Origin: Rhinopomastus cyanomelas
Lineage: Eukaryota > Chordata > Aves > Bucerotiformes > Rhinopomastidae
Length of the DNA stretch: 64,000 bases
NCBI GenBank assembly: GCA_013400115.1
Contig: VXBP01008642.1
Coordinates: forward strand, 38,191-102,190
Direction: 5' to 3'
Numbering within the stretch: the stretch's first letter is position 1; the number at the start of each line of letters is the position of its first letter. The position numbers and the translations under genes were made by a program. This document shows, in pieces, positions 1 to 14,000 of this stretch. Under the pieces are notes generated by a model, which saw only the letters and a program-made list of their open reading frames with translations, searched no databases and was not told the DNA's origin.

Positions 1-2768
1 TATTCTTAACTTCCTCAGGACTCTGAATAAAAAATACATACTTCAGAATGTGTGAGCTAGGAAGTTAAAAGATGGAGGAGTGCTTTTGATAAATGTTTAT
101 AAGAGGATTATTGGTGACAATGGGGGTTTAAAGCTGAGTTGTTGGGAAATTAGGACCACACTTGCAGATTCATCTCCATTTCCAGACCTGTGTGGGACAA
201 GGGAAGGAAGAATCTGAGGTGCTGGGGCATTTGCAAGCTGGACTCAGAGACTGTTGTTTCTCTGGCCTTCTCAATGAACATCCACCTTTACAGAGGTGCT
301 TTGGCACCTGTTACTCCCTGAGGTGTTAAGAGAAGCCAAAGGATTTAGTTTCTGGGCTCTGCTTTGTAGGGATCTGGCCTAAATCTAGAGGCATGGTAAA
401 AAACCACTACTGTGCTTGAACTTTTCCATCTGGAGTTTAGTTTAGACCCAGAAATGAATATTGGTCCATACCTGTGGATGTGAATCCTTATACTTTACCA
501 TGGCATGGTGACTGAGTCCTGCTATCAGCTTTCTGTATTTTCAGTGGACTTGGAAACTGAAAAAGTGTAAAGCTGGTTCTTCATGCTTTGTCTGAAATAC
601 ACTGAGCTCTGCTGCAATGCAGAACAACTAAAGTTGTATCTAACAAGTCATGATTTACTTAAGGTTTACTTAAGCAAGGTGAATATCTTTCATGTGGCTT
701 AGATGTACAATTACTGTGCACCGATGGCTTCTTAATGATCCCTTGTGTAAACGCATTGGCAGCTAGCTGTGCTTCAGACAGTTTCTGAGTGCAGGTGGTA
801 TTGTCTAGACATGTGGGTTCTTGCAAACACGTGCATGGCAGACGAGACATTCTAACCTAATCGTTACAAGAACTGATCTTTCTATAGGATGGTATTTTTG
901 CCTCTTAAAACCTTTATAATACTTTTAGTTGACAAAACTCCATTTATTTTTTTTTTTTTAACAGTAAGAACTTATCATCCAGCAAGTTGCATTGATGTCT
1001 TGTTCCTTGAGTGGGAGATTTGCCCACAGTAAAAGTATTTGCAGCAATATGCTGATCTCAAATTATTGTAGTACCGTCACATTGAAGCAGCTAACAGCAA
1101 TCTCCAAGTTCAGATGGTTTCTCGGGTAGCTTTTAAGTGCTAGAATCAGCTCTAAGGACTGCTACAGCTATGTGGACAGCAGATTTTTGTCAGCCTGCAT
1201 CTCCATTCCTGCTTACCAACCTTCTCCATCCCGGACCTATGCTAACTTGAAGCCTTGCCTGCGGGTTCTTGTGACTTTTCAGTGTGCAGGAGGTTTTTTT
1301 CTTCTAAAAGGATTCAGTTGTTTGACAACTGGCAGCAGACAAGCTATCGGGGACTGTCGTAAGGACAATCCTTTATTGGCAGCAGCTTAAAGAGCAGTTT
1401 CTCAGAAACCCCTAAACAAAACCAGTTTGTGCTGCAGAAGGGAGTGTTTCCACTTCATACAGATTAAAGAGCCTTCTGGACTACAAAAGCAAAGTTCTTT
1501 CTTTGCCAGACTCATTTTGCATCGAAAGCACATATAACTGAGTTTTCATAAAGCTTAATAGCTGCAGCCTTTGACAGGCAAGCTTTACCTTGCTATAACA
1601 TAACCCTTTGCTTGTAAAGGATACGCAAAATAGGTGACTTGGAATGATGAGGAGCCAAATCTGGGACTACTCTCACTAAATCCACCTCTTAACTGACAGA
1701 TAAAACCAGTTGTCTAATCTTCAAGGTGTGGGCTGGCTCTTGAAGGAGGAAGAGGCTCTTGCTGTCCCTGCTCTGGATGTTTTCAGTAGCCAGCTTGAGT
1801 ACCACTGCTGTGTTTGAGATTGTGCCATTTAAAGACGAAAAACCATCTTCAGAAACTGGAGATTACTTCATACTGGTGGTCATCACAGCCTGTGCTTCTG
1901 GAAGAGCAATGATTAAAAACCAACCATGAGTCTTCTGGATCCTATTTGTGGCTCAGCAGAACCGAGGGACAGCTCTTGGCAGTATCAGAAATCAAATACT
2001 TAAATTAAACTGGAGAAGGCTGGTGTCCAGTGTAGCAGTGCTAAGTCCAGGGAGCTGACAGCTCAAGCCTGTGTGAGATGGGTAAAACGAAAGCCGCTAA
2101 AGAGCAAAACCCCAAATCAGGCACAGCTGATTATTCAAGCTACAGTATGGGCATCTTTGTGCTCTGTTTATGTCAAAGTTGATTACTGCTGAAAATGGTC
2201 CAGGGCAAATTAAGCTTCTTTCTTTTCTGGTTCTGATTTGCAAGCCGAGTTTAATTAGGATGGCAGCAGGTGTTATCAGTGAGTTTGTTCACACGCTTCT
2301 GTGTATAAGTGCAGCTTTGGTGAAACTGCTTCTAACTTCAAGTAACAAAGCACCTGAAACTTGCCTTCACAATGAGTCAAGGAAGTCTAATCTTCGTGCA
2401 TGGTGTTATGTGAATTGCAAAGTGGTTTTTAAAAAGTCAGTCTTAATAGAGCCTGGTTTAAAAGATAACTGAATGCACTCTAATTATAAAAATCAAGCTG
2501 CTTGGTCTTTTACTAAAAGCAAAATGTACTGAAAATTTCCCTTTTCTTTCCTGCATTCTTATGTAAAAATCTGAACAGTAATAGCACTTCTGGTTGGTTG
2601 TGAGGTGGGGTTTTTTTAACCCTTTCTCATCTCCAGAAATATCAACTTTAATAAAGCAGATCTTGGTAGAACACTCTGTTCCAGTGGAGTAGAGGACAAA
2701 ACCTGCTTTAGGGTTCATTTGAATTGACAGTGATGTTTGTGAGTGCCTATTTCCAACACCAGTCTGAG

Positions 2769-3337
2769 AATCAAAGAATGTATTGGGTTGGAAGAGACCT
2801 CCAAAGGTCACAGAATCACAGAACATCAGGGACTGGAAGGGACCTCGGAAGACCATCTAGTCCAATCCCCCTGCCACAGCAGTATCACCTAGGCCAAGTT
2901 GCACAGGAACATATCCAGGCGGGTTTTAAATGTCTCCAGAGAAGGAGACTCCACAACTCCCCTGGGCAGCCTGTTCCAGTGCTCTGTCACCCTCATTGTG
3001 CAGAAGTTCCTTCTCATATTCCTATGGAACTTTCTATGTTCCAGCTGACACCCGTTCATTTAGTTCATCTCCCTTACAACAAGCAGAGACATATCTAATT
3101 AGAACAAATTGCTCAGACCCCCGTCAAACCTGCCCTTGAATGTCTCCAGGGATGGGGCCTCCACCAACTCCCAAGGCAACCTGTTCCAGTTATCCACCAC
3201 CCTCAGATTAAACAACTTTCTTCCTACTTTCCAGCCTAAATCTACCTTTTTCCAGCTTAAACCATTACCTTTTGTCCTATCATTCCATGCCCTTCTCCAG
3301 CCTCTTACAGGCCCCTTTCAGGCATTGGAGGGTCATG
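2769..3337 (-). mobile_element. CR1 LINE fragment (outer), interrupted by a younger CR1
   Basis: Reads as the reverse complement of an avian CR1 3' end: it starts with an AATCAAAGAATG-type tail and the motif TTGGAAGAGACCTCCAAAGG. The outer copy occupies 2769-2810 and about 3056-3337. The same sequence appears uninterrupted at 11101-11371, which shows that the middle part is an insertion. It is 5'-truncated, as most CR1 copies are, and is non-coding. Confidence 0.88.
2811..3055 (-). mobile_element. CR1 LINE 3' fragment (inner, nested)
   Basis: It begins with CAGAATCACAGAA, the reverse-complemented CR1 tail, followed by GGGACTGGAAGGGACCTCGG and the usual CR1 3' UTR sequence. It splits another CR1 copy. 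The triplet TCA occurs at both edges of the insertion, which would fit a very short target-site duplication. The right boundary is approximate. Confidence 0.85.
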
Positions 3338-6300
3338 ATAATAATTCAGCATCATGTTTTACATAGAGATTGGGTACATTTTGTCTTGATACTGCTCTTG
3401 TAGAAGAGTAGAAAGCATAAGCAAAAAAGTGTCCTGTGCAAAATGCATGACTGGATACCTCATTCTCGACTTGGCCTGCAGCGAGAGGTGAACACTCGAC
3501 TTGAGGAGTGGGGAAAAAGGTGTTGCAGTGAGCAAGAATCCATGCTAACATCGCAGAGAACAGGACATGACAGCATCTAAAGTAATTTCTTTGGTAGTTC
3601 AGCCCAGGCTTCTAGTCAGGTACCTGTTGCCTGTTGGAAATGCAGTGCGGCAGCACAAACGGGGTGAGTGCATTCCACACACCTTGAATTCTAGAGAAAA
3701 TAAAGACTTGAGGTTTAAATAATCCCCTATATTTAGAAGTATGGGTCCAATGTTATGCCTGCCCTGCTGTTCCCTGCTAATATTTTTCAGCCTTTGGGGG
3801 CGACTCCAAGGCAATTGTGTAGGAGCACCATGCCTCTGGTACCTACCTGTTCATTAAACAGAGCCCCCCACCAAACCATCCTTCCACAAAAAATCATCCA
3901 AACTGATACAATTTAAGCCTCTGCTGAGGTCTCCTTTCCCATAAAGTACAGCCTTGGCAGAATTATCTGGGTCCTCTGAACTGATTCCTGGATTAACAGC
4001 TCAAGTAGGAGGTCGTGGTGGAAATACTCTGAATTTATTCCTGGAAACTCAATGAACAGAATGGTCAATGGTGTCGCAACTTTAATATACCTGCCGGGCT
4101 TATAAAAATTGAGTTAACTTGAAGAGCATTGCGTAATGCTTTGGTGTAGTGTACACACGAGACTTCTTTGATGAAGACGTGCCATGGTGTCTGTGAAAAT
4201 ATTTTTGGTTTTCTGCAGGAAACCTGTCGGAAGAAACCTCAGTTAGACATGCTGGTAGGACGGTATTCCATTAAAAGTGCCTGCTGGGGTAGCTGTTACT
4301 GGAGGAGATTAAAATATTGATCAAAACTCTGAACATAGCTTACTTTTATTCTAAAAAACACCTGAAAACAGCATGTGGTACAGCACTGGAGGAGTAACCA
4401 CATAGCTAACACTATTATACTAAAGAAGACTTACTGGTTTAGTTCAAAACAAGTTAAAGAACTGGTGATTTCCGCCCCCACCCTGAGCTTCACAGGCTCT
4501 GGAATAGCTCAGTATAGGAACAAAGTTGTCTTTCATAATAAGGAAGCTGTGTGGCAGCATGCTGTTTGAAGTACTGAGAATTTAATCTTGTTACTAATTT
4601 TGACAAGTATTTCTACAATGTCTGTCACTGCATTCAACACCTTTATAGTAATAACAGTTGCAGAGGGTTTTATTTATCGTGTGGACTCACCCTTTGCCAG
4701 TAGTGGTGTGGGAAGAGAGGTTGCAAGGGGGAGAGTATTTACTGTCTGCTTCACATTTTTTAACTTGCTTAGTACATTTGTATATCTTTTAATGTTGTTC
4801 ATACTTGTTCTTATTTTTATCTGTTTGTTATGTTGTGTAGTCTTATACAAATGGCTACAAGCAGATCTCCATGGCAAGAGCTCAGATACTGCAGACAAAA
4901 CCTCAGGTAAAGAGGGGTTATGGACAAAATAATTACCAGAGCCTCTCTATCCCCTTGTTTTTTGTCTTTCAACTCCTCTTGAATCAAATTTATGGTCACA
5001 TGTCAAAACAAAAAACAAACCTTCATGAATTTTTTCATTCCTTTACCTAATTCAAATCAATATCTGGTAAATTTTCTTCTATTTCTTGAAGCTCTCTTGG
5101 CAGATGTACATCCCCTCTCCAATGAAACGCCACTAGTGATGTCAGGTACATTGGTGTATACAAGAAATGCAAAGTCTGTGTGTGCTTGGTAAGGACATGT
5201 TAGAGGATACTTATCCAGAAACCAAATCAAGCTTAGTTATGTGGAATTGTGAACAACCACAGCTTCACCAGTTTCTGCTGCAGAGACCCAAAGTTTCCTG
5301 ATACCTCAAGTAGGCATGTTTTACAGTCCAGATTTAAACAGAAGTGTTAGCAGGGTCCAGACATACACACAAAAGCTCACTGTGAGTGGATATACAATCC
5401 ACTATGGCTTCCTGCTTTGATGTGATCCATCAGTTCCTGAGGTAGGTTAGTCTCTGTTCCAGACCCCCAAAAAAGTCACCACCATCTTAGCGACAACTCA
5501 TGTTTTAAAATTTTGGAATGAAAACTCTTTTGTCGGCCTTGCCTTCTTTTCATATAATTTCCCTCCTCTGCTGCAGCAGACAAAAGTGTATGAGAATGTG
5601 TGGGCAAATATAATGCCTTTGAGTTAAAAGTCCTTAAACTCTGACTAGCTTACCGCTGCCACCTTGGTGTCTTGGTGAGGCACAGAAGACAAGCAGCAGA
5701 GCACAGCTTCTACACTAGCTAAACCAACCAGCTCCTGAACCTGGCAATTAACAGCTTAGATTCTCCCCAGTGGAGCACTGATATTCGTGATCTGTCAAGG
5801 GTTAGAGCAGGGGACTTGTTGTTCTCTCACTTGCACAATGTCTATTACGAACTTCTCTCTGCAGGGTCGTTGTGCTGTCCAGTACGCTTGACAAAGTTCA
5901 GTCTGCTGGGAGACAAGATAACTGGATGTGCTGAACACTTTTAATTAGAAATAGACATCAAAGAGGCTGTCATTGTGCACAGTTGTGATCTCCATACATT
6001 CTTCTAAAAAGATATTTTTATTTCTCTGGCCACAAGCATTTCTGTCTGTGTTCCAGAGTTTGGAAGGAGTGACATTCTCTGGACCAGAGGCTGTGGGTGA
6101 AGGATGCCTCTGCCTATTTGGTACATGCATTTGTGTGCCTTTATAGCTGTGATAATTAAAACAGATCTGCTTAAACCTTAAGGCTGCTACATTTTTAAAT
6201 GCGATGACTCATAGGAGCGGCCACCACACAACTGTAGCTACATTTCCGTAGTGATTTTTTACTTCATCCAAAAGACAGATCAAGCTTATTCTCTAGTTTT

Positions 6301-9300
6301 GAGAGATCCTATAATTTTTAAAAGGAACTTTTCTTGAAAAAAGAAAACTGAAAGGAGTTTTTCTTGATCTAGCATCCATCACTTCAGCATCTGCTTTTAA
6401 TTTGAAACTGTCTCTTTAAGACGGGGCACCTTAAAGGCAAAGCACAAATTGTTTTTAAATACCATTACATCGTATGTATTATCCAATTGAAATGGTACTT
6501 GAGTCTGATACTGTTTTTACAGTCTTGCCTAGCACATGAATGATTTACATTTCTAAAAAAAATTATCCTGAAAGTTAAAGGATTCTGTTCAAAATGAAAT
6601 GTTAAATTTCCTTCCTAGAGGCATCTTACCCTATGAGACGTGCTGTTTGCATGAATGGCTACCGCTGTCAAATACGGTGTTTCCATCTGTACTCGTAGTA
6701 GTGTTTGCTGGCCATTAATATTTTAGAATATTGATTAAATTCACATTTGATACTGGCTTAATTTCTAATGTGCCCTGCTAATCCTGTTTGGGAAGATAGC
6801 AAGCAAGCACTTTAAAGCACATAGCAGATGTAATGAGAATTCACTGTTTGCCTAGAATAACAGGTAATCAACTTTATTTGTCACATGTGACTCAGTTCAG
6901 AACTACCAGGTCTGAGAGTTAATCCAAAGGTACCCTTTGGTCCAGATCCCTTCTGTCATATTTGCCAAGAAGGTTTTGCTCCCTGTGGTTCTCTTTCAGC
7001 TGCTTGTCAGTGTGGAGTAAGCTATCTTGGTCCACATGGTCTCTCATCTCACTTTGGTGAGAGCTGAGGTGTTTCCTGCTAGTTTGGACAAACAGTACTT
7101 CACCCTGACACGTGGGCTGTCATATCCTTGTACCCTTTTTTTTCTAAATTATGTACCTCCTCCCAAAGCTTTCCCTGACTGATTTCCCCGGAGGTAGCTT
7201 TGTATGGAGGGTGTGATGTTGTGTCCTTTCAAGCTTATGACTGATTGATTCACTCCAGCGTGATTTCTTGGCTCTTCTCTTGTCTCGTTATCACCGATTG
7301 AAAGAAAATTCTGTTTTCTCTGTGTGTGTGTGTTATACCATTAATTTAGACTTTTTAAAAACCACTGGAGTAGTAAAATGCAAACTCTGCAGAGACTCTG
7401 CAAAGGTAAGTTTTTGTGCTATTTACTTCTCTGAATAAAATGAATCCATGTTGTCAGCCTTTTTACGGCTCGTTTTGGGAAGCTGGATTAAAGCGATGCT
7501 TGAGCCTCGTAAACGGAGCTTTCTAGATGTGTCTGTTGTCCCAAGAACTGCATGAGTATTTGAAGCCGCATACAAGGTATCGGTCACTTCTAAAAGCTGA
7601 TTGAACCCCCCAGTTTTTCATTATTACAGTAGTTTATTGGCAAATAGGCCTTGTTATTCTCCCCTTGTTTGAGATGCTGCTAGAGTATTGGCCATCAAGT
7701 TGGAGAGATAGGGAAAATGAGATGAAGCGTGTTCAATAACAAGAATAACAGAAAATCAGTGTCTTCCCTGCTCTTGTAGCACCCCTGATGTAGTTTTTGG
7801 TTTCACTAGAAATAAGTGCAACTTAATCTAGTGGGGTTAGTAGCTAATTGAGCTACCAAACTAGGAGAGGATATTTTTCCATGGAGAAACCTTCCAGGAC
7901 GGCTTCCCAAATCTCTGGGCAGTCTGACTGTCAGAGTCTGTCAGTGCTACTCTAACACCTGAAAACAGGCAAGAGACCACCACGCAGCAGCTGTCTTCTC
8001 TGCTCCATCGCAAGCTTTGGCTTTGCAGACCCAAACAGAACAGATAGGTTAAAGCCACCGGGTATGCTACCTTCTGCCTCTGGGTACCTGTAATGAAAGC
8101 TGGGAGGTTTGATGTCCCACTTAAGTTCAGCACACAGAGCCCCATCCCCCAAGATGCTACATTTCTTGCAAGTTACGAAAGCAAAATTCTCCTAAGCACA
8201 TCCAGCCCAGTATATCTCTGGTACCTATAAGTGAGCACAGGCATTGCAAACAGTAAATGTGATTAATGTGTATTACTACTGGAGTCCCATTTACATTTAT
8301 GTGCTAGTATCAGCCGATTAATCAGTTTAGCTGATAACTGTCATCACTGGGGACTATTTTTCAAGCAGAAGTGTTTTTATACCTGTATGATATAGAGTGG
8401 AAAACTGTCTCCCAAGAAACACATGAAAGGCTCAAACGGTGAACTGCAGAAGTGTTGAGTGACTCCGAGCTGCACAAATTAGGCAGTTAGCATCCTTCCA
8501 GTTACAGTAACAGCATTTTGTCACAAAAAGGGAAACCTTTAAAGGAATTTGGACTGCAGCGGTCACTTGCTGTTAGTAGGAGAGAACTTAATGATGTAGT
8601 CTGGGTACTTTTCAAACTTCTAGTGGAAGCCGACAAACAAAAAATCTAACAAAATGTCTGCTAATTCACGGTTGCAAGCTGCCCGATGTGGGAAAGATGG
8701 AAGACCTAATTAGGAAATAACCTCATGCATAGTTATTTGATTATGCAAGCACATTCATTACTGTGTGATACCGGGAATTAAAAATGTGTTTCAGCGCATA
8801 CCTGGAGAGAGTTTTGCTGGCTTGACTTCTTGGGACTTATATTTTGTGAATTTTTTTGAATGGGTGTATGTTATTATATTTTTATCTCTAATGCATCTGC
8901 AAAGAATTTCTGGACTAAAACAAGAGGTTATTCTGCTGCCATGTTCTGTAATAGACTAGTGGTTTCTGGTTCTGAATACTTCAGTTTGAGCTCTGTAACC
9001 AAACGTGGAAAGGAGCTTCGTAGAGCTTGTGCTCTGCACTGCCATGGCAGCTAGTGACAAATCTGGTCCAACTTGGCATATGTGATGAGCTAATCCGCTA
9101 AACCCTGACATGTCTTTTGATTTGATCCACTTTAGCTGATGTTTTCAGACTTTTTATTTCTGTGATGCACACGTATTTGCTGGATTTCTGATTTGCCTTC
9201 AGCAATTCCAGAAGCAAACTGGATTGCTATGCTACAGCTCCTCATGTTATATGATTTCCATTTATTCTGGCCCCAGGAAGTATGACTGTAGCGTTGCATC

Positions 9301-10903
9301 GTCTCAGACTTTTTCCCCCTTTCCAACCAAGCAGACAGCTGATGTTGGTGTAAGCAATGCCTGACCTTTGCCTCCTCTTTCTCCACTGCCTCTTTTGCGT
9401 AGGAGCCGCTTCAGTGTCCCTGTCACAGCAGCCCTTGGAGACAGTGCAAGTTCTGCTCTCAACATTGTAGATGTCTTCAGGCTTTTATACAACAAATGTT
9501 TTTCAATCCTCTTAAAACTTCACCTGTATAACTTTTACCTTGTGAACTGTCACTGTGTTCCCAGCCATTATCTGCAGATCCTAAGCTGTGCTGGGCAAAG
9601 ACTTGAGAAACCCAAGCAATTGTGTGGACTGTGCTGCGCTCAGAGCAAAGGGCTCGTGCGAAAAGGCTGTGGCCTCAGTAAACCTCCGGATAACTGCTGA
9701 ACTATGCATTTTACAGCATGGCTCTGAGGCTGCTATCTGTACAAAGGCTGAGTTGTGGTGTGTAACTCAGCAAGACACTCCCGCAGTCTGTGTTGCCTTC
9801 AGAGAGGAGTTAGTGAATGACTAACTTTTGTAGTTAAACTACTTCAGATTTGAACTGCCTTTGGAGTTTGCCAAGCTGTTGTGTGGTTTTCATCCAAAGT
9901 TACCTCTCGTTAAAACATTAATGAAATATTGGTTCTGTCTTGAAGTATCAAGCAATTTTTTTTATTTTTTTTTTTTTTAAGAAAAGAAATCCCATTATGT
10001 TTTAGCAATACATTTTTAAAAGTATCTAGGTAACTGAAAAGTCCCCAAAAGAACCTTTTGAGTGGAGACAAAGGTTTGGTCAACTTAAGGCTTCCATCCC
10101 ATTCATGCCTCTCAGGTGAGAAGGGAATTGAACAAGGAAGACCTACCTGTGTTCTTTAAAGAAAGAAGCCTGAAATCAGTAACATGATGCCCAAGAGGAG
10201 TATAGTAGATATTAATTAATACATTTTAAGAACTATTTAGTAGTGGAAACTCTATTAACAGTGTTCCTGTGACAGACGCTACTTGTATGCTGGTAACTGG
10301 GTGCATTTCTGCTTGAAGTCTTAATTTCAATCTTCATCTTTGTTCTTGCTGGATGTTTGTGTGGCGGAAAAAAAATCTGTGCTTGAAATTTGATGTCAAA
10401 AGAATAATCTTAACACAGGAGTTGTGATATAAAATAGATGTTTAATGAATCCTGAATAATTTATAACAGCTGAGAGGTGCTTACATTTTTACTGACCTTA
10501 GGACAGTTTCTAACAAGCTTGAAGAAAGTGCTTTTTCAGTGTCTAAGTAGAGCCATCTAGAGTTCAAGCTGTAAGGAAAGGTGGAGAATCCAGCTGACTG
10601 CAGGATCTTTTTCTTAGAAATAAATGTCCATGCTGTAAATACTAAGCTCGATGCTGTGTTCTAGCTGTAGTAAAAGTTTGTGGGAAGGAGGGTAAGATCA
10701 AACTGAAAGTGCATCTTTCCCATGTCTCTTATAAAAGCGGTGAATCTGTTGCGAGTGATATTGCCCTTGAGATTGCACGTTGCCCCACCCCCCAAAAAAA
10801 GGAAAAAAAAGAGGAAAACTCTTCTCTGAAGAAAGAAAAAAAGGGCCAGCCCTCTCTGAAACGTCACTCCTGTGACAAGTCATTATGTCTTCATTTTTTG
10901 CAG

Positions 10904-11013
10904 GAGAGAATTTCGACCAGAGTCCTTTAAGAAGAACCTTCAAGTCCAAAGTTTTGGCCCATTATCCTCAGAACATTGAGTGGAACCCCTTTGACCAAGA
11001 TGCTGTCAACATG
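10904..11013 (+). CDS. DENND5B: DENND5B coding exon 2 (first in window): start of uDENN
   Basis: Acceptor TTTTTTGCAG and donor ATG|GTAGGT. The first two bases finish a Gly codon begun in the missing exon 1, and the exon ends in phase 0. It encodes residues 1-37, including ENFDQSPLRRTFKSKV and EWNPFDQDAVNM. This conserved segment lies at the start of the uDENN subdomain in the DENN5 family. A CR1 copy starts only about 90 bp past the donor. Confidence 0.95.
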
Positions 11014-14000
11014 GTAGGTAGAGAAACTCTAGTCTCAGGCTGACAGCTTAAACTCTGAAGTGGTTTCTGTGTAATTTACAACCTGCTCTTGTGATATGAT
11101 GAATTATAGAATGTATTGGCTTGAAAGGGACCTCCAAAGGTCATCTAGTCCAACTCCCCTACAACAAGCAGGGACATCTCTAACTAGAACAGATGCTCAG
11201 AGCCCCATCAAACCTGACCTTGAATGTCTCCAGGGATGGGGCCTCCACCACCTCCCTAGGCAACCTGTCCCAGTGATCCACCACCTTCATACTGAAGAAC
11301 TTTTTCCTGATGTCCAACCTAACTCTACCCTTTTCAAGTGTAAAACCGATACCATTAAATATTTTTATTACAGCCTAAATTTACCTGAGGTGCTTCTGCT
11401 GAGATTGAGAGTACCCACTAGGCATGCTGTTTGAAAAGCTGAGAGGAAAAGGAATACATTCTGACCTAACAAAAGTGAAATACTGCATTTCCTTTGTTTC
11501 TAGTTAACATGATGAAATGTCTAACCACCCTCTCAGTGACTGAGTATGGAAGAACATAATCACTCAGGATATGTATCCGCAGGTGTGAAGGTGGCAAACC
11601 AAGGAAATTTTAAGATAAGAATATTCAATCTAATTGGAACAGGCTGTCCAGGAAGGTGGTGGAGTTGCCATCCAGAGAGGGGTTAAAAAATGTGTAGATC
11701 TGGCACTTGAAAACATGGCGACATGTGGGTTGACAGTTGGACTTGATGATCTTGGAGGTCTCTTCCATCCTAACGATTTTATGATTCTAAGAAGCACTTG
11801 AAATGTTTCAGTACAAAAAACTTGATGCTGCATTTAGCAAGCGAAGGAGGGAAGTGTGTGCAGAAGCTGGGGCTTACCTAAGCCGCAGGTTTTCTTGAGT
11901 GGTCGCTTCTAATGGATCTCTGCACTGGTGCATCTTCTGTACATCTCTTCCTTCTCAGCTAAATTGAACATGAGCATCTGTATAGCTAAGTCACATGAAC
12001 AGGGGTAGGAGAACCAAGTTTTTGGAGTGGGAGCAGTGACAACTGAAAGACTGATGTTCCACTGGAAATCATCCCAAAGAGTTCATAGGCAAAAAACATT
12101 TCCATACACCTGTGTGATTTGAATTCAGTGCTTTAAGATCCTTCCGTGGCTCTCTGTTTTGAGAGCACTGTGGGCAAATGAGAACAAACCTGTGTGTTTT
12201 TATATGGTGCTTATTTAAATGAGGAAAGGAGTATTCGGTGGTGAAAGTAATTTCACAAAGTAACAAAAGTGAGTTGTAATGACTTAAGAGATGGTTCATT
12301 TTAGAGAGCGTTCTCCTTTCTTCAGTCATGTCTACCTCTTTTTTAAAGTAGCATCAGTTTCAGGCTATTTGTTCTTGGGCTCTGTTTCAGAGGTGTTTAG
12401 TGGTAAATGGCTTGTTATGATGTGGTGGGTAAAAAGAATGTGACTGTACAACAAAAGTAAGAAACCAAAATTTTATCTTGGATAACTATATACATTTCTT
12501 TCCTCTTTTCTTAGCTGTGTATGCCCAAGGGGCTGTCTTTCAGGACACAGGCAGACAACAGAGATCCACAGCTCCATTCCTTTATCATCACCAGAGAAGA
12601 TGGCTCTCGTACATACGGATTTGTGCTCACATTCTATGAGGAGGTCACAAGCAAGCAAATCTGCACAGCCATGCAGACACTCTACCAGATGCACAATGCA
12701 GAGCAATACAGCAGTGTCTGTGCCTCCTCCTCGTGCAGCATGGACTCCCTGGCCAGCAGCACTGATGAGGGTGATGCTACATCCCTTGCCAAGCTTCAGC
12801 GGTACAACTCATACGACATCAGCAGAGACACGCTATACGTCTCCAAATGCATATGCCTCATCACCCCTCTGCCCTTCATGCAAGCCTGCAAGAAGTTCCT
12901 GATCCAGCTCTATAAAGCAGTGACCTCCCAGCAGCCACCACCTCTGCCCCTGGAAAGCTACATCCACAACATCCTCTATGAGGTCCCCTTGCCACCCCCA
13001 GGGAGGTCATTGAAGTTTTATGGGGTTTATGAGCCCATAATTTGCCAGAGACCTGGGCCCAATGAGCTGCCACTTTCTGACTACCCGCTGCGGGAGGTCT
13101 TTGAGTTGCTGGGCCTGGAAAATCTGGTCCAGGTTTTTACCTGCGTTCTTCTGGAGATGCAGATCCTGTTGTATTCACAAGGTGGGCACTTGACTGGTGA
13201 TGTTCTTTGGGTCTGTTCCCAGTGGGCAGTTCCTGAGCAGTTGCAGCCACAGGAGCTAATGTATAGCCATTGATTTTTGCTGGATTTGTGAAACCTGAGA
13301 AGGCAATGAAAAATGTGAGAGAAATGAGTTGGTCATCATGAAAGCAACTAAATAATTGTTTCTTCCAGGCAGTCTAGTTGCCTCTTGTTTAATTATGCAT
13401 GTATTTATCACTTATGACAGTGAGCAATAGAATTCACTAAATTATTATCCTTACATTGCCCTTGATCACACTGCAAGTCAGCATGAAACTAAAAATACCA
13501 GCAGAAAGTAATACATCCTGCAGAGGATGTTCTTGCTACTTTATTTTTCAAATTTCAGCAGCGTATTGAATTTAGGGATTTTCTTCCAAACAGCTATATG
13601 ACGGATGTGTTCTGGTTAAAGTACTGAGTTTTCTAGCACTTAAAAGTTGAGGTTTTAATGCTGGGCTGGAACGGAGTGGAGTGAAGGGGCACGTCTTCGT
13701 AACCCTACTTGAAATATTTGGAAACTTTCCTGATAAGGATGCTGGTACTTCTTTTTGAGACACTTCAGATTACGGTTGGCAAAGGCGAGCTACACTGGCA
13801 GTAGCTGGTTGCACAGAGCCTGTTCATGCTGAAGTGTGCCTACAAGCTGGCCTCTACCCTTTTACTTCTGGCTGTGTCTTTCTGCATTAATGCAGTACTC
13901 TGCTACAAGTTTTGAGAATCTTGACCTAACGCTGGGCATGTTCTGAGGTTTTACACCCCTGTTACTGTTTCCTGTATGATATTGGTTGCTGTGTGTTTGG

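Larger units (their letters stand above)
1..10903 (+). other. DENND5B: DENND5B intron 1 (3' part)
   Basis: The first in-window exon begins inside a Gly codon (phase 1), so this 10.9 kb must be intronic. It is moderately AT-rich. It holds a nested CR1 pair at 2769-3337, a short (TG)n run near 7320-7333 and a T-rich tract at about 9956-9978. I found no GC-rich first exon or promoter-like CpG cluster. The open frames here are short and show no domain or composition that suggests coding. Confidence 0.75.
11014..12514 (+). other. DENND5B: DENND5B intron 2
   Basis: A 1.5-kb intron with two CR1 remnants in opposite orientations (11101-11371 minus, 11632-11789 plus). Between 11790 and the acceptor at 12511-12514 I see no further recognisable feature. 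The acceptor has a good pyrimidine tract (TTTCCTCTTTTCTTAG). Confidence 0.85.

Noticed and set aside
4588..4932. 114-codon frame with a long hydrophobic stretch in intron 1
   Set aside because: AT/T-rich DNA gives Phe, Leu and Ile codons by chance. There are no splice-compatible borders, no domain and no promoter evidence.
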